Notes: generated from the sequence alone by a model not told the origin. A stretch of DNA of 64,000 nt from Herbaspirillum sp. CF444 (GCF_000282135.1 NZ_AKJW01000022.1:1-64000), one strand, 5' to 3'; counted from the first letter of the stretch, positions 46,776-56,897 are shown. Numbers and translations: made by a program.

Positions 46776-48335
46776 ATGCGTCCCCAACCAACCGTTCTGA
46801 CCCCCGCAAACAACTCCTCTGTCACCGCTGCGGCAATCGGCTTCCTGATCCTGGTGTGCATTTCCCTCACCGGCCTGATTGCATGGACCATCTGGGAAGA
46901 ACGCACCGACCAGCTCCTTGAATCCGAAATCACGTCCGACAATATGTCGCGCTCGCTGGCCAGGCATGCGGACGACACCTTCAAGGCGGCCGACACCTCC
47001 CTGCTCGGCCTGTCCGAACGCGTCCTCGTCGACGGCACCTCGCCGGCGGCGCTGGACCGGCTGCATCGCTTGCTGATGCTGCGCGTCAAGGAACTGCCGC
47101 AGCTTCAAGGGATCGCCATTTTTGACGAGAACAGCGTTCGCATCGTCAATTCCCTGCCGGGCGACACCGCACATACCATCAATTCCGACCGCGAATACTT
47201 CATCTTTCACAAGACCAACAGCAATCCCGGCCCCCATATCGGCGCACCTTTTCGGGTACGCTCTTCGGGCGAATGGATCATTCCGCTGTCGCGTCGCCTG
47301 GACGACGCCGACGGGCAGTTTGCCGGCGTTATCCTTGCCACCATCAAGATCAGCTACTTCACCGATTTCTACAAGACTTTCAACATAGGACGCGATGGCG
47401 CCATCGCCCTGATCCTGAGCAACGGCACCCAGATCGCGCGGCAACCGCTGCTGCCGGATTCGCTGGGCAAGGATTTATCCAAAGGTCCTCTGTACGCCCT
47501 CTACAACCATGGCAATGGCGACGGCTCCGCCATGATCAAGTCGATGCAGGATGGCATCGAACGGCTCAACGGCTATCGACGATTGGCCTATTACCCGCTC
47601 TTCGTCACTACCGCCCTGTCGAAGACGGAAATTCTGAGCAGCTGGCATCGGCTTGCCATCGTCAGAGGGCTGATCACGCTGGGCATCGTCATCGTCATCG
47701 CCATGCTCGGCATGCGCCTGGTCAGACAGATAGGCATGCGGATTCGCGCGGAAGAAGAAGCCAGGAACGCGCGGGACGCCCTGCAAGAGTTAAACGCCAC
47801 GCTGGAGAAGCTGGCGCAGCAAGACGGCCTCACCGGCCTGGCAAACCGGCGCAAATTCGATCAGGCCATCAACCATGCGCTGTCGCGCGCCAAGCAGTCG
47901 GCGACGCCGCTGGCGGTGATACTGATCGACGTCGACTACTTCAAGAAATTCAACGACCTGTACGGCCACGTCGCCGGCGACGAATGTCTGCGGCAAGTCG
48001 CCGCCATCATCAAAGCCAGCGAGAAACGCAGCAGCGACCTGGCCGCGCGCTACGGCGGCGAAGAGTTTGCCGTGCTGCTGCCCGACACCAACCTCGACGG
48101 CGCGCTGGTGGTGGCCGAGTCCATCCGCAAAGCCTTGCATGCCCTGAAGATCGAACACGCCGGCAACGCCGCCGGCATCGTCACCGTCAGCGCCGGCATC
48201 GACGTGCTGACATCCATCTCCGAGAAAGACTCGGCAGCCAGCTTCGTCAGTGCAGCCGACGCCGCGCTCTACAGCGCCAAGGCCTCCGGACGCGACCGCG
48301 TCCAGGTCCACCGGACGACGCTTGCCGCCGACTGA
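46776..48335 (+). CDS. Cache-domain diguanylate cyclase
   Basis: A frame opens at 46689, but the ATG at 46776 (MRPQPTVL) avoids a stretch with non-coding base use. The 519-residue protein has a membrane helix (about 17-39), a periplasmic dCache domain (about 45-290), a second helix (about 300-320), a short coiled coil and a GGDEF domain with ARYGGEEFAVLLPD (active-site GGEEF at 427-431) and an RxxD inhibitory site (RSSD) five residues before it. It should make c-di-GMP in response to an external ligand. It is convergent with the LysR gene. Confidence 0.9.
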   Translation: MRPQPTVLTPANNSSVTAAAIGFLILVCISLTGLIAWTIWEERTDQLLESEITSDNMSRSLARHADDTFKAADTSLLGLSERVLVDGTSPAALDRLHRLLMLRVKELPQLQGIAIFDENSVRIVNSLPGDTAHTINSDREYFIFHKTNSNPGPHIGAPFRVRSSGEWIIPLSRRLDDADGQFAGVILATIKISYFTDFYKTFNIGRDGAIALILSNGTQIARQPLLPDSLGKDLSKGPLYALYNHGNGDGSAMIKSMQDGIERLNGYRRLAYYPLFVTTALSKTEILSSWHRLAIVRGLITLGIVIVIAMLGMRLVRQIGMRIRAEEEARNARDALQELNATLEKLAQQDGLTGLANRRKFDQAINHALSRAKQSATPLAVILIDVDYFKKFNDLYGHVAGDECLRQVAAIIKASEKRSSDLAARYGGEEFAVLLPDTNLDGALVVAESIRKALHALKIEHAGNAAGIVTVSAGIDVLTSISEKDSAASFVSAADAALYSAKASGRDRVQVHRTTLAAD

Positions 48336-48370
48336 CTTGGTCGATCGGCCGGTCGCCGCCGTACCGCGCG

Positions 48371-49288
48371 CTACGCGGATGCGCCGCCCTGCAATCTGCC
48401 GCCCGGCCGCATGCGCTGCAACTGCGCCAGCAATTCTTCGCGCACCACGCCGGTAACGTGGCTGCGCCGACCGCTTTCCAGTATGCCGAGCCGGCGCGCG
48501 ACCGGCCGGCCCGGCAGGTGCAGCACGCACAGGCCGGGGTCGTTCTCCCAATCGAAGTTCTTGAGCAGCGGCGCCATGGTGAAGCCGACGTTCTTGCGCA
48601 CCAGCTCGACGATGGACAGCAGCGAATTGAGTTCGAGGAATTCGTTGGGCACCAGGTGCATGCCGCGCATGATCTTGTCGATGTGCATGCCGGTCGGCGT
48701 GCGGCGGTCGAAGCGGATGAAAGGGTGCGCCGCAAACAGGCCGGCGATGCTGGTGTCGTAGCTGGCGATGCTCGAATTCGCAATCACGGTCAGGGTTTCG
48801 GTATAGCATTGCGTCCACAGCAAGCCGGGCTTGTCCGGCCACTGGCGCTCGACCACCAGCGCGGCGTCGAGTTCGCCGCTGATGACGTCATCCATCAGGC
48901 GCGATTGATCCTGCACCCGCAACTCCACCTCCAGGCTGGGATGGAGAAATTTCAGCTCGGCCAGCGTGGTCGACAGCAACCCCATGCCCGTGATCAACGA
49001 ACCCAGCTTGAGCGTGCCGGCAATCGGCTGCTGGTCTTGCACATCGCGCCGCATGGCATCGTACTGGCCAAGCAGGTCCATCGCGCGCGGCAGCAGCAGG
49101 TGCCCGGCCGGCGTCAACACCATGTTGCGGCCGGTCTTGTCGAACAGCGTGGTTTTCAGTTCCGCTTCCAGCGCGCGCATCTGCTGGCCGACCGCGGCCT
49201 GGGTCAGCGCAACCTGCTCGGCGGCGGCGGCAAAGGAACCGCCATGGGCGGCTGCCACGAAAGTACGGAGGAAACGGATGGTGCTCAT
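48371..49288 (-). CDS. LysR family transcriptional regulator
   Basis: The ATG at 49288 (MSTIRFLRTF) is preferred over the TTG two codons upstream. The 305-residue protein has a winged helix at 1-60 (FAAAAEQVALTQAAVGQQMRAL) and a periplasmic-binding-like effector domain (GTLKLGSLITG and onwards). It is divergent from the hydrolase/transporter locus that begins at 49594 and is its most likely regulator. The inducer is probably a substrate or product of that locus. Confidence 0.9.
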   Translation of the reverse strand: MSTIRFLRTFVAAAHGGSFAAAAEQVALTQAAVGQQMRALEAELKTTLFDKTGRNMVLTPAGHLLLPRAMDLLGQYDAMRRDVQDQQPIAGTLKLGSLITGMGLLSTTLAELKFLHPSLEVELRVQDQSRLMDDVISGELDAALVVERQWPDKPGLLWTQCYTETLTVIANSSIASYDTSIAGLFAAHPFIRFDRRTPTGMHIDKIMRGMHLVPNEFLELNSLLSIVELVRKNVGFTMAPLLKNFDWENDPGLCVLHLPGRPVARRLGILESGRRSHVTGVVREELLAQLQRMRPGGRLQGGASA

Positions 49289-49593
49289 GGGCAAATGGCG
49301 AGAGCGTTATGGACCGGCGAACATCAATAATAAAGAAATTCTTTATATATGCTAAACGATTTCTACATTTTTATTTTCTTTTGTTTGTCACATAATCGAA
49401 ACGTAAGTTGAGCATTTGCCGGCAAACAGCCCCAACAAGCAGCCCATGACTACTTCGACGCGCTCCTCTCCGATTTCCTGTACGCCGCCCGGAAGCCCGG
49501 GCCGGGTGAATCGCACCGCAACCGTCGCAATCGTCAAAACCGCCCGCGCCGAGGCGCCTCATCCCTCCCGTTTGCATTCTCCAAGGATCACCC
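49289..49593. promoter_or_regulatory. divergent promoter region, lysR / hydrolase locus
   Basis: 305 bases separate the divergent starts. The part at 49320-49410 is AT-rich and is the likely promoter and LysR-binding area; no single T-N11-A site stands out. AAGGA lies before the hydrolase start. Confidence 0.4.
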
Positions 49594-50472
49594 ATGTCTG
49601 ACACCGTGACGGCGACCGCCGCCGAATTCGACCTGCGCGCCCGCGCCATTTACGACCTGGGCAACAGCACCATCTACGCCTCGCGCAGCGATCCGCGCTT
49701 CTCTTACTGCACCTATGTGCCGCCGCATATCGGCAGCCCCGGCTCACGCCCGATGCAGCTGGTGGTGGTCATGCACGGCACCGGGCGCGCCTTCACCGAA
49801 TACCGCGACGCCTTCGCCGAGTTCGCCAAGTGGAACGACTGCATCGTGCTGTGCCCGCTGTTCCCGGCCGGCCCGAAAGGCGACGGCAATCGCGACGGCT
49901 TCAAGCAATTGCGCGAAGGCGACATCCACTACGACGAAGTCCTGCTCGACATGGTCGATGAAGTAGCGACGAAATTCGGCTGCGATTTCTCCAGGTTCGC
50001 CCTGTTCGGTTATTCCGGCGGCGGCCAGTTCGTCAACCGCTTCGGCTATCTGCATCCGGAACGCCTGTGGGCGCTGTCGGTCGGCGCGCCGGGTTCGGTC
50101 ACGCTGCTCGACTTCAACCAGGACTGGTGGGTCGGCGTGCGCGACTTTGCCGCGCGCTTCGGCAAACCGCTCGATCTGGACGCGCTGAAGACGCTGCCGG
50201 TGCACATGATCGTCGGCAAGGCCGATATCGAAACCTGGGAAATCACGCACAAGGAAGGCGGCAAGTTTTTCATGCCCGGCGCCAACGACGCCGGCAAGAC
50301 CCGCCCCGAACGCCTGGAAACCCTGCGCAAGTCGTTTGAGGCGGCAGGCGTCAAGGTCAAGCTCGACGTGGTCGACAACGTGCCGCACAACGGCATGGCC
50401 TGCGTCGACAAGGTGCAGGATTTCTTTGCCGCAACGCTACGCACTGTGCGCAGCTCGTCCGCAGCAAGCTAG
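49594..50472 (+). CDS. alpha/beta hydrolase
   Basis: The 292-residue protein has no signal peptide. It shows the alpha/beta-hydrolase pattern: oxyanion strand MQLVVVMHGTGR, nucleophile elbow FGYSGGGQF (Ser 141) and a His in VPHNGM (about 266) near the end. An Asp in IVGKADIETWE may be the third catalytic residue. It is the first gene of a run with a peptide-type ABC transporter and a C45 acyltransferase, so it may cleave an ester or amide imported by that system. Confidence 0.82.
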   Translation: MSDTVTATAAEFDLRARAIYDLGNSTIYASRSDPRFSYCTYVPPHIGSPGSRPMQLVVVMHGTGRAFTEYRDAFAEFAKWNDCIVLCPLFPAGPKGDGNRDGFKQLREGDIHYDEVLLDMVDEVATKFGCDFSRFALFGYSGGGQFVNRFGYLHPERLWALSVGAPGSVTLLDFNQDWWVGVRDFAARFGKPLDLDALKTLPVHMIVGKADIETWEITHKEGGKFFMPGANDAGKTRPERLETLRKSFEAAGVKVKLDVVDNVPHNGMACVDKVQDFFAATLRTVRSSSAAS

Positions 50473-50510
50473 ACTGGCTCACCTATTTTTCTGCGCGGAG
50501 AACACTACGC

Positions 50511-51455
50511 ATGTTTCGTTTCACGCTGAACCGACTGGCCATGGCGCTGCCGACCTTGTTCATCGTCGCGGTCGCCGTCTTTGTGTTGATCCGGCTGATC
50601 CCCGGCGACCCGGCGCAGCTGCTGCTGGGCGACCTGGCCGATCCGGCGCGCCTGCTGGAGCTGCGCACACACCTGGGCCTCGACCAGAGCTGGCTGGTGC
50701 AGTTCGGCGTCTGGGGCGGCCATGCGCTGCGCGGCGACCTCGGCGTATCGATCACCACGGGCGAGCCTGTACTCCAACTGGTGCTGAGCCGCTTCATGGT
50801 GAGCGCGCAGATCGTCGTGGTGGCGGTGTTCCTGGCGGTGGTGGTGGCGGTCCCGGCCGGCATGATCGCCGCGTGGAAACAGAATCGCCTGCCCGACCTC
50901 GCGCTGGTCGGCGCCGCCACCTTGCTGGTGTCCTTGCCGACCTTCTGGCTGGGCTTGCTGCTGTTGCTGTTCTTCGGTCTGAAGCTGGACTGGCTGCCGG
51001 TGGTCGGTTACGTCTCCGTGATGAACGACTGGAAGACCGGCTTGCTGTATCTGGTGATGCCGATCATGACGCTGTTCCTGCATGAAATCGGCGTGCTCAT
51101 CCGCATGGCGCGCGCCAGCACGCTGGAAGTACTGCGCCTCGATTACATCACCCACGCGCGCGCCAAGGGCCTGTCGGAACGCGCGGTGATGATGCGCCAC
51201 GCCTTCCGCAATTCCTTCGGTCCGACCTGGACGCTGATCGGCCTGGTGCTGGGCAACCTGCTCGGCGGCGTGGCCGTGGTGGAAACCGTGTTCACCGTAC
51301 CCGGCCTCGGCCGTCTGCTGGTGGACGCCATCTTTGCGCGCGACTATCCCGTGATCCAGGGATGCCTGCTATTCGTGGCGGTGATCTACGTGCTGACCAA
51401 TCTGGTCGTCGATCTCTGCTATCCCCTCTTCGATCCACGGGTGCTGGCCGAATGA
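50511..51455 (+). CDS. peptide/nickel-type ABC transporter permease (DppB-like)
   Basis: The 314-residue protein has six predicted helices and the DppB/OppB pattern: FRFTLNRLAMALPTLFIVAV at the start, RLIPGDPAQLLLGD, and the cytoplasmic EAA loop STLEVLRLDYITHARAKGLS. GGAG precedes the start. It overlaps the second permease by four bases. Confidence 0.93.
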   Translation: MFRFTLNRLAMALPTLFIVAVAVFVLIRLIPGDPAQLLLGDLADPARLLELRTHLGLDQSWLVQFGVWGGHALRGDLGVSITTGEPVLQLVLSRFMVSAQIVVVAVFLAVVVAVPAGMIAAWKQNRLPDLALVGAATLLVSLPTFWLGLLLLLFFGLKLDWLPVVGYVSVMNDWKTGLLYLVMPIMTLFLHEIGVLIRMARASTLEVLRLDYITHARAKGLSERAVMMRHAFRNSFGPTWTLIGLVLGNLLGGVAVVETVFTVPGLGRLLVDAIFARDYPVIQGCLLFVAVIYVLTNLVVDLCYPLFDPRVLAE

Positions 51456-52273
51456 AAAAATTCCGTACTCCGCAAGCGCTGATCGGCCTGCTGGTCATCG
51501 CACTGATTCTTGGATCGGCCTTGCTCGCGCTGGTGTGGACGCCGCACGATCCGCTCAAGATCAGTTTCTCCGCGCGTTTCCAGCCGCCCGGCGCCGCATG
51601 GCTGCTGGGCACCGACGAATTCGGCCGCGACGAACTCTCGCGGCTGATGGCCGGCGCCTCCAACAGCGTGTGGATCAGCTTCCTGACGGTGCTGTTTTCC
51701 ATCGTCATCGGCACCTGTATCGGCGTGGTCACCGGTTTCGTGCGCGGCTGGGTCGATCGCATCGTGATGGCCTTCATCAACGCCCTGCTGGCTTTCCCCG
51801 GCCTGCTGCTGGCGCTGGCCCTGCTCGCCGTGTTCGGCGCCAATCAATACGGCATCATCCTCGCGCTCGGCCTGGCCTACACGCCGTCGGTCACGCGCAT
51901 CGTACGCGGCACGGTGCTGTCGCTGCGCGAAAAGGAGTTCATCGAATCCTCGCGCGTGCTGGGCAACTCCGAGCTCTACACCATGGTGCGCCACATCCTG
52001 CCCAATTGCATTGCGCCGCTGACGGTACTGGCGACCTCGATGTTCGGCTGGGTGATCCTGGCCGAGAGCGCGCTGTCCTTCCTCGGCCTGGGCGTGCCGC
52101 CGCCGGCGCCGACCTGGGGCAACATGCTGGCCTCGGCGCGGCCTTACATGGCGCAAGCGACTTATCTGTCCATCTTCCCCGGCCTGTGCATCGCGCTCAC
52201 GCTGCTGGGCATCAATTTCCTCGGCGACGCCGTGCGCGATCTTCTCGACCCACGCATGAAAGGTCTGGAATGA
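51452..52273 (+). CDS. peptide/nickel-type ABC transporter permease (DppC-like)
   Basis: The ATG at 51452 overlaps the dppB-like stop (ATGA). The 273-residue protein has one N-terminal helix, the DppC start motif WLLGTDEFGRDELSRLMAGA, the EAA loop EFIESSRVLGNSELYTMVRH and a conserved LSFLGLGVPPPAPTWG near the end. It pairs with the DppB-like subunit. It overlaps the ATPase gene by four bases. Confidence 0.93.
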   Translation: MKKFRTPQALIGLLVIALILGSALLALVWTPHDPLKISFSARFQPPGAAWLLGTDEFGRDELSRLMAGASNSVWISFLTVLFSIVIGTCIGVVTGFVRGWVDRIVMAFINALLAFPGLLLALALLAVFGANQYGIILALGLAYTPSVTRIVRGTVLSLREKEFIESSRVLGNSELYTMVRHILPNCIAPLTVLATSMFGWVILAESALSFLGLGVPPPAPTWGNMLASARPYMAQATYLSIFPGLCIALTLLGINFLGDAVRDLLDPRMKGLE

Positions 52274-53982
52274 ACATGCCTTTCGCATCCAAAGACGACA
52301 AACTGGTCGAGGTCTCCGGCCTGACGCTGGCCATCGGCGCCAAGGGACGGCAGATCGTGCGCGACGTCTCGTTCTCGGTTTCTCCGGGAGAATTCGTCGG
52401 CCTGGTCGGCGAATCGGGCAGCGGCAAGACGCAGGCCGCACGCGCCATCATGGGACTGACGCCGTTGCCGCTGATGCGTACGGCGGGCAGCATCGTGTTC
52501 GAAGGCGAGGACATCGCACACGTCAGCGAAGCACGTCTGCGCTCGTTGCGCGGCGCGCGCATCGGCATGGTGTTCCAGGAGCCGATGACCTCGCTCAATC
52601 CTTCCTCGAGCATCGGTTCCCAGCTCGACGAAGGCCTGGCGCTGCATCGTCCGCAACTGACCAAGACCATGCGCCGCGAACTGGCGCTGGACATGCTGGC
52701 CCGCGTCGGCATTGCCGATCCCAAGTCCGCGCTGTCGGCCTGGCCGCATGAATTCTCCGGCGGCATGCGCCAGCGCATGATGCTGGCCTCGGTCATGCTG
52801 CTGGAACCGGCCCTGCTGATCGCCGACGAACCCACCACCGCACTCGACGCCGTCGTGCAGCGCGACGTGCTGGAACTGATGGTCAACCTGACCCGCGAAC
52901 GCAACACCGCGGTGCTGCTCATCAGCCACGACCTGCCGATGGTCGCGCGCTACACCGAACGCGTCATCGTGATGAAGCAAGGCGAAGTGGTCGAATCCGG
53001 CAACACCACCGCCATGCTGGCCGCGCCGGTGCAGGATTACACCCGCAAGCTGCTGGAAGCGATTCCGCGCCGGCAGCCGGCGCGCGCATTGCCGCCGGCG
53101 GAACCGGTGGTCGAAGTGCGCAATCTGGTGGTCGAATACGGTGGTCATCAGCGCCTGTTTTCCAGGACCGCCTCCAAGCGCGTCTTGCACGGCATCGACC
53201 TGTCCATCCAGCCCAGGGAAATCGTCGCCGTGGTCGGCGGCTCCGGCTCCGGCAAGACCACGCTCGGCCGCACCATCGCCGGCCTGATCAAACCGACCGA
53301 AGGCGACATCCTGTTCAAGGGCCATGCCATCCACCGCAGCGATCCGGGCTGGCGCGACTATCGCCTCAACTGCCAGATGGTGTTCCAGGATCCCTACTCC
53401 TCGCTCAATCCGCGCATGACGATCGCGCAGCTGGTCGGCGAAGGCCTGCGCCAGATCGACGGCATGTCGAACGCCGACAAGCGCGCCCGCGTGGCGAAGA
53501 TGCTGCAGGAAGTCGGCCTCGACGGCAAATACGGCGAGCGCCATCCGCATGAGCTCTCGGGCGGCCAGCGCCAGCGCGTGGCGATTGCGCGCGCACTGGT
53601 GCGTCATCCGGCCTTCGTCATCGCCGACGAACCGGTGTCGGCGCTGGACGTGACGGTGCGCGCACAGGTGCTGGAACTGTTCGCAGAACTGCAGGACCGT
53701 CACGGTTTTTCCTGCCTGTTCATCAGCCACGATCTCGGCGTGGTCGAACAAGTCGCCGACCGCGTGCTGGTCATGCAGAGCGGCCGCATCATCGAACAAG
53801 GCAGCCGCGACGCCGTCTTCGATCAGCCCCGGCATGCCTACACGCGTACGCTGCTGTCGGCCATCCCGGCACTGACACCGACGCCGGGCGGCGGCATGCA
53901 GCTCAAATGGCGCTTCGACGCAGCAGCAGCAGCAGCTGCGATGCCTGAAGCCGATGCCGATGCAGCATCGGTCATTATTTAG
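52270..53982 (+). CDS. fused peptide-type ABC transporter ATPase (DppD-DppF-like)
   Basis: The 570-residue protein contains two complete ATPase domains in one chain: Walker A GESGSGKTQ and GGSGSGKTT, signatures FSGGMRQRMMLA and LSGGQRQRVAIARAL, and Walker B LLIADEPTTALDAV and FVIADEPVSALDV. Most oligopeptide systems use two proteins, so this is the fused form, known from GsiA and YejF-type systems. The tail is Ala-rich from a short GCA repeat (about 53922-53938). Confidence 0.93.
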   Translation: MNMPFASKDDKLVEVSGLTLAIGAKGRQIVRDVSFSVSPGEFVGLVGESGSGKTQAARAIMGLTPLPLMRTAGSIVFEGEDIAHVSEARLRSLRGARIGMVFQEPMTSLNPSSSIGSQLDEGLALHRPQLTKTMRRELALDMLARVGIADPKSALSAWPHEFSGGMRQRMMLASVMLLEPALLIADEPTTALDAVVQRDVLELMVNLTRERNTAVLLISHDLPMVARYTERVIVMKQGEVVESGNTTAMLAAPVQDYTRKLLEAIPRRQPARALPPAEPVVEVRNLVVEYGGHQRLFSRTASKRVLHGIDLSIQPREIVAVVGGSGSGKTTLGRTIAGLIKPTEGDILFKGHAIHRSDPGWRDYRLNCQMVFQDPYSSLNPRMTIAQLVGEGLRQIDGMSNADKRARVAKMLQEVGLDGKYGERHPHELSGGQRQRVAIARALVRHPAFVIADEPVSALDVTVRAQVLELFAELQDRHGFSCLFISHDLGVVEQVADRVLVMQSGRIIEQGSRDAVFDQPRHAYTRTLLSAIPALTPTPGGGMQLKWRFDAAAAAAAMPEADADAASVII

Positions 53983-54025
53983 CTCATTCACACATCCACT
54001 CATGCCTAGTCCAAGGAACCCAGCC

Positions 54026-55609
54026 ATGTCTTCTTCACAGTCTCCAGCACGCCTGACAGCGCCAGCGACACTCCTGCTGCTGGCCATGAGCGCGATGAAT
54101 GCAAGCGCCGTTTTTGCGCAAAATCCGGCGCAGATCGTGGTCGCGCAACCGGCCGACATCCGCTCCACCAATCCCGGCGTCAATCGCGACAACACGACCG
54201 ACGGCGTCATACTGAACGTGGTCGAAGGTCTGGTCGGCTATCATGAAAACGGTTCGGTCGGCCCCTTGCTGGCGAAATCGATCAACGTCAGTCCCGACGG
54301 CCTGACCTATACCTTCAAGCTGCGCACCGGCGTGAAGTTCCACAACGGCGACGCCATGACCTCGGCCGACGTGCTGTGGAGCTGGAACCGTTACATGAAT
54401 CCCAAGACCGACTGGCGCTGCCTGAGCGATTTCGACGGCCGCTCCGGCACCAAGGTATTGTCGGCAACGGCGCCCGATGCACAAACCTTCGTGCTGCAGA
54501 TCGACAAGCCGTCGGCGATCTTCCTCGACAATCTGGCGCGCACCGATTGCGCCATGGCCGCAGTCATCAGCAAGAAGTCGCTCAAGGCGGACGGCAGCTG
54601 GGACAAGCCGATCGGCACCGGCCCCTACAAGTTCGACGAATGGAAACGCGGCGAATACGTCACCCTGAGCGCCTTCGCCGATTACCAGTCGCCGCCGGGC
54701 AACAAGCCTGACGGCTATCTCGGCCTGAAGAAACCGCAGATCCCGCAGGTCAAATTCCTGGACGTTCCCGACATGTCCACCTCCAAGGCCGGCCTCCAAT
54801 CGGGCGCCATCGACGCCGGCCAGATCACCTCGTCCGACGTCAAGGAACTCAAGGCCAACCGCAATCTGAACGTGATCATCCCGAGCGAGGCCGGCAAGAA
54901 CACCTTGCTGATGCAGACCAACGATCCCGTGCTCAAGGACGAACGCATCCGTCAGGCCATCGCGCTGTCGCTGGACATGAAGCAGATCGTCGAGGCCGCG
55001 TCCGAAGGCCTGGCGCACGTCAACAATTCCGCCATCTACGACAAATCGCTGTTCTACAGCGCGGAACAAAAGAAGGGCTACGCCTACAACCCGGCCAAGG
55101 CCAAGCTGCTATTGCAACAGGCCGGCTATCGCGGCCAGCCTATCATGATCCAGGCCAACAAGCGCGCCCACGTGCCGAGCTATACCGTGGCCGTGCTGAG
55201 CCAGGCGATGATGCAGGCCGTCGGCATCAACGCGCAGATCGAAGTGCTGGAATGGGCCACGCAGCTGGACCGCTACAACAGCGGCAACTACCAGATGAGT
55301 TCCTTCACGTATTCGTCGCGCCTGGATCCGGCGCTGAGCTATGAACAGTTCTCCGGCAACAAGGCCAAGCAGTCACGCAAGGTGTGGGACGATCCGGCGG
55401 CGCAAAAGCTGATCGACCAGAGCTTCGTCGAATCCGACACCAAAAAGCGCCAGGTCCTGTTCGACCAGTTGCACAACATGCTGATCGCCAAGACGCCGCT
55501 GATCGTGCTGTACAACGTGACCGATTCCTGGGCCATCCGCAAACGCGTCAACGGTTATACCGTCTGGGAGAGCAAACCCCTGATGTGGACCAGCAGCCTG
55601 GCCAAATAA
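54026..55609 (+). CDS. peptide-type ABC transporter substrate-binding protein (DppA-like)
   Basis: The ATG at 54026 has AAGGA eight bases upstream and gives a signal peptide (hydrophobic about 12-32, cleavage near VFA-QN). The 527-residue protein is in the SBP_bac_5 family: VVEGLVGYHENGSVGPLLAK, LRTGVKFHNGDAMTSADVLW and KDERIRQAIALSLD. It supplies the three transporter subunits upstream. Relatives bind peptides, glutathione, opines or acylated compounds, and the C45 enzyme downstream hints at an amide-linked substrate. Confidence 0.93.
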   Translation: MSSSQSPARLTAPATLLLLAMSAMNASAVFAQNPAQIVVAQPADIRSTNPGVNRDNTTDGVILNVVEGLVGYHENGSVGPLLAKSINVSPDGLTYTFKLRTGVKFHNGDAMTSADVLWSWNRYMNPKTDWRCLSDFDGRSGTKVLSATAPDAQTFVLQIDKPSAIFLDNLARTDCAMAAVISKKSLKADGSWDKPIGTGPYKFDEWKRGEYVTLSAFADYQSPPGNKPDGYLGLKKPQIPQVKFLDVPDMSTSKAGLQSGAIDAGQITSSDVKELKANRNLNVIIPSEAGKNTLLMQTNDPVLKDERIRQAIALSLDMKQIVEAASEGLAHVNNSAIYDKSLFYSAEQKKGYAYNPAKAKLLLQQAGYRGQPIMIQANKRAHVPSYTVAVLSQAMMQAVGINAQIEVLEWATQLDRYNSGNYQMSSFTYSSRLDPALSYEQFSGNKAKQSRKVWDDPAAQKLIDQSFVESDTKKRQVLFDQLHNMLIAKTPLIVLYNVTDSWAIRKRVNGYTVWESKPLMWTSSLAK

Positions 55610-55760
55610 ACCGAATCTTCCGCGGCGGGCTGCACACGGCGACCAGGTGAACATCCCGTCATTTTCTTGTTGAACATGTTTTTGCGAGCGTCTTCCGCGA
55701 CCTCGCCAGGCCGCTGCATTGCCTGTTTCCGCTTGTTTTCATTAAGGACTGCCCGACATC

Positions 55761-56897
55761 ATGACTACCATTCAGCAATTTCCCTTCATCTCCGTCTCCG
55801 GCACGCCGCATGAGCGCGGCGTGCAATACGGCCAGCAGGCTGCCGGGCGCGTGCGCGGCAGCATCGCGCTGTACGGCCAGACGCTCGTCAACATCGGCTA
55901 CGGCGAACAGGCACGCAACAAGCTGATCGATTTTTTCGCCAAACAGATCGGCGACTACGCACCGCACTACATCGATGAAATGCGCGGCATCGCCAAAGGT
56001 GCGAGCGTGGACTTTGCCGACATCGTGATGATCAACGCCCGCACCGAAGTGCTGGCCAAGGCGCGCGCGGAAAAAGTCGCCGCCGTCGACGAAGAACCCG
56101 GCGACGGCTGCACCGGCGCGCTGATCCTGCCGGAACGCTCGGCCACCGGCAACCTGATCCACGGCCAGAACTGGGACTGGCGCGCCGAGTGCGCCGATAC
56201 CTCCATCGTGCTGCGCGTGCGCAACGACAACGGCCCCGATTTCCTGACCTTCGTCGAAGCGGGCGGATTGGCGCGCAGCGGCTTCAACAGCGCCGGCGTG
56301 TCCATCACGGCGAATTATCTGGAATCGAGCCGCGACTTCACGCAACTGGGCGTGCCGCTGTCGCTGATCCGCCGCAAGGTGCTGGAACAGGAAATTTTCT
56401 CGCTGGCGATGAAGACTGTCGCGACCACGCCGAAGTCTTGCTCCAACAACATCATGCTGGGCATGGCCGAAGGCTTCGGCATCGACTTCGAATGCACCAC
56501 CAATGAATCCTTCCCGATCTATCCGGGCGAGGACGGCCTGATCGTGCATGCGAACCACTGGATGTCGCAAGTCGCGCTGAGCAAGCTGGTCGATCTCGGT
56601 ATCGCCAACTCTCCCGACAGCCACTACCGCGACTGGCGCGTGCGCAAGCTGCTCAACGCGGCCGGCCCCACACTCGGCCGCCGGCAAATGAAGGATGCCT
56701 TCTTCGACAACTTCGGCCTGCCTTATTCGGTATGCCGTCCGCCGCGTCCGGGCAGCCATGACAACCTGTCGGCCACGGTGGCGATGGTCATCATGGAACC
56801 GGCTGCACGCGAAATGGAAGTGGCGCCGCTGCCGGCATTGAATCGCGTGTTCACGCGTTACAGCCTCGACCATGATCCGGTATTGCTGGCCGCTTAG
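55761..56897 (+). CDS. C45 family N-terminal-nucleophile acyltransferase/amidase
   Basis: The 378-residue protein belongs to the acyl-CoA:6-aminopenicillanate acyltransferase/peptidase C45 family. The start HERGVQYGQQA and the GDGCTGAL site fit, where Cys 117 would become the new N-terminal nucleophile after self-cleavage between Gly 116 and Cys 117. Further family features are HGQNWDW, GLARSGFNSAGVS and the final SATVAMVIMEPA. Homologues hydrolyse or transfer amide-linked acyl groups. No signal peptide, so cytoplasmic. AAGGA precedes the start. The natural substrate is unknown. Confidence 0.88.
   Translation: MTTIQQFPFISVSGTPHERGVQYGQQAAGRVRGSIALYGQTLVNIGYGEQARNKLIDFFAKQIGDYAPHYIDEMRGIAKGASVDFADIVMINARTEVLAKARAEKVAAVDEEPGDGCTGALILPERSATGNLIHGQNWDWRAECADTSIVLRVRNDNGPDFLTFVEAGGLARSGFNSAGVSITANYLESSRDFTQLGVPLSLIRRKVLEQEIFSLAMKTVATTPKSCSNNIMLGMAEGFGIDFECTTNESFPIYPGEDGLIVHANHWMSQVALSKLVDLGIANSPDSHYRDWRVRKLLNAAGPTLGRRQMKDAFFDNFGLPYSVCRPPRPGSHDNLSATVAMVIMEPAAREMEVAPLPALNRVFTRYSLDHDPVLLAA

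Noticed and set aside
53922-53940. GCA repeat at the end of the fused ATPase gene as a phase-variable tract
   Set aside because: Only a few triplet repeats; slippage would add or remove Ala without a frameshift.
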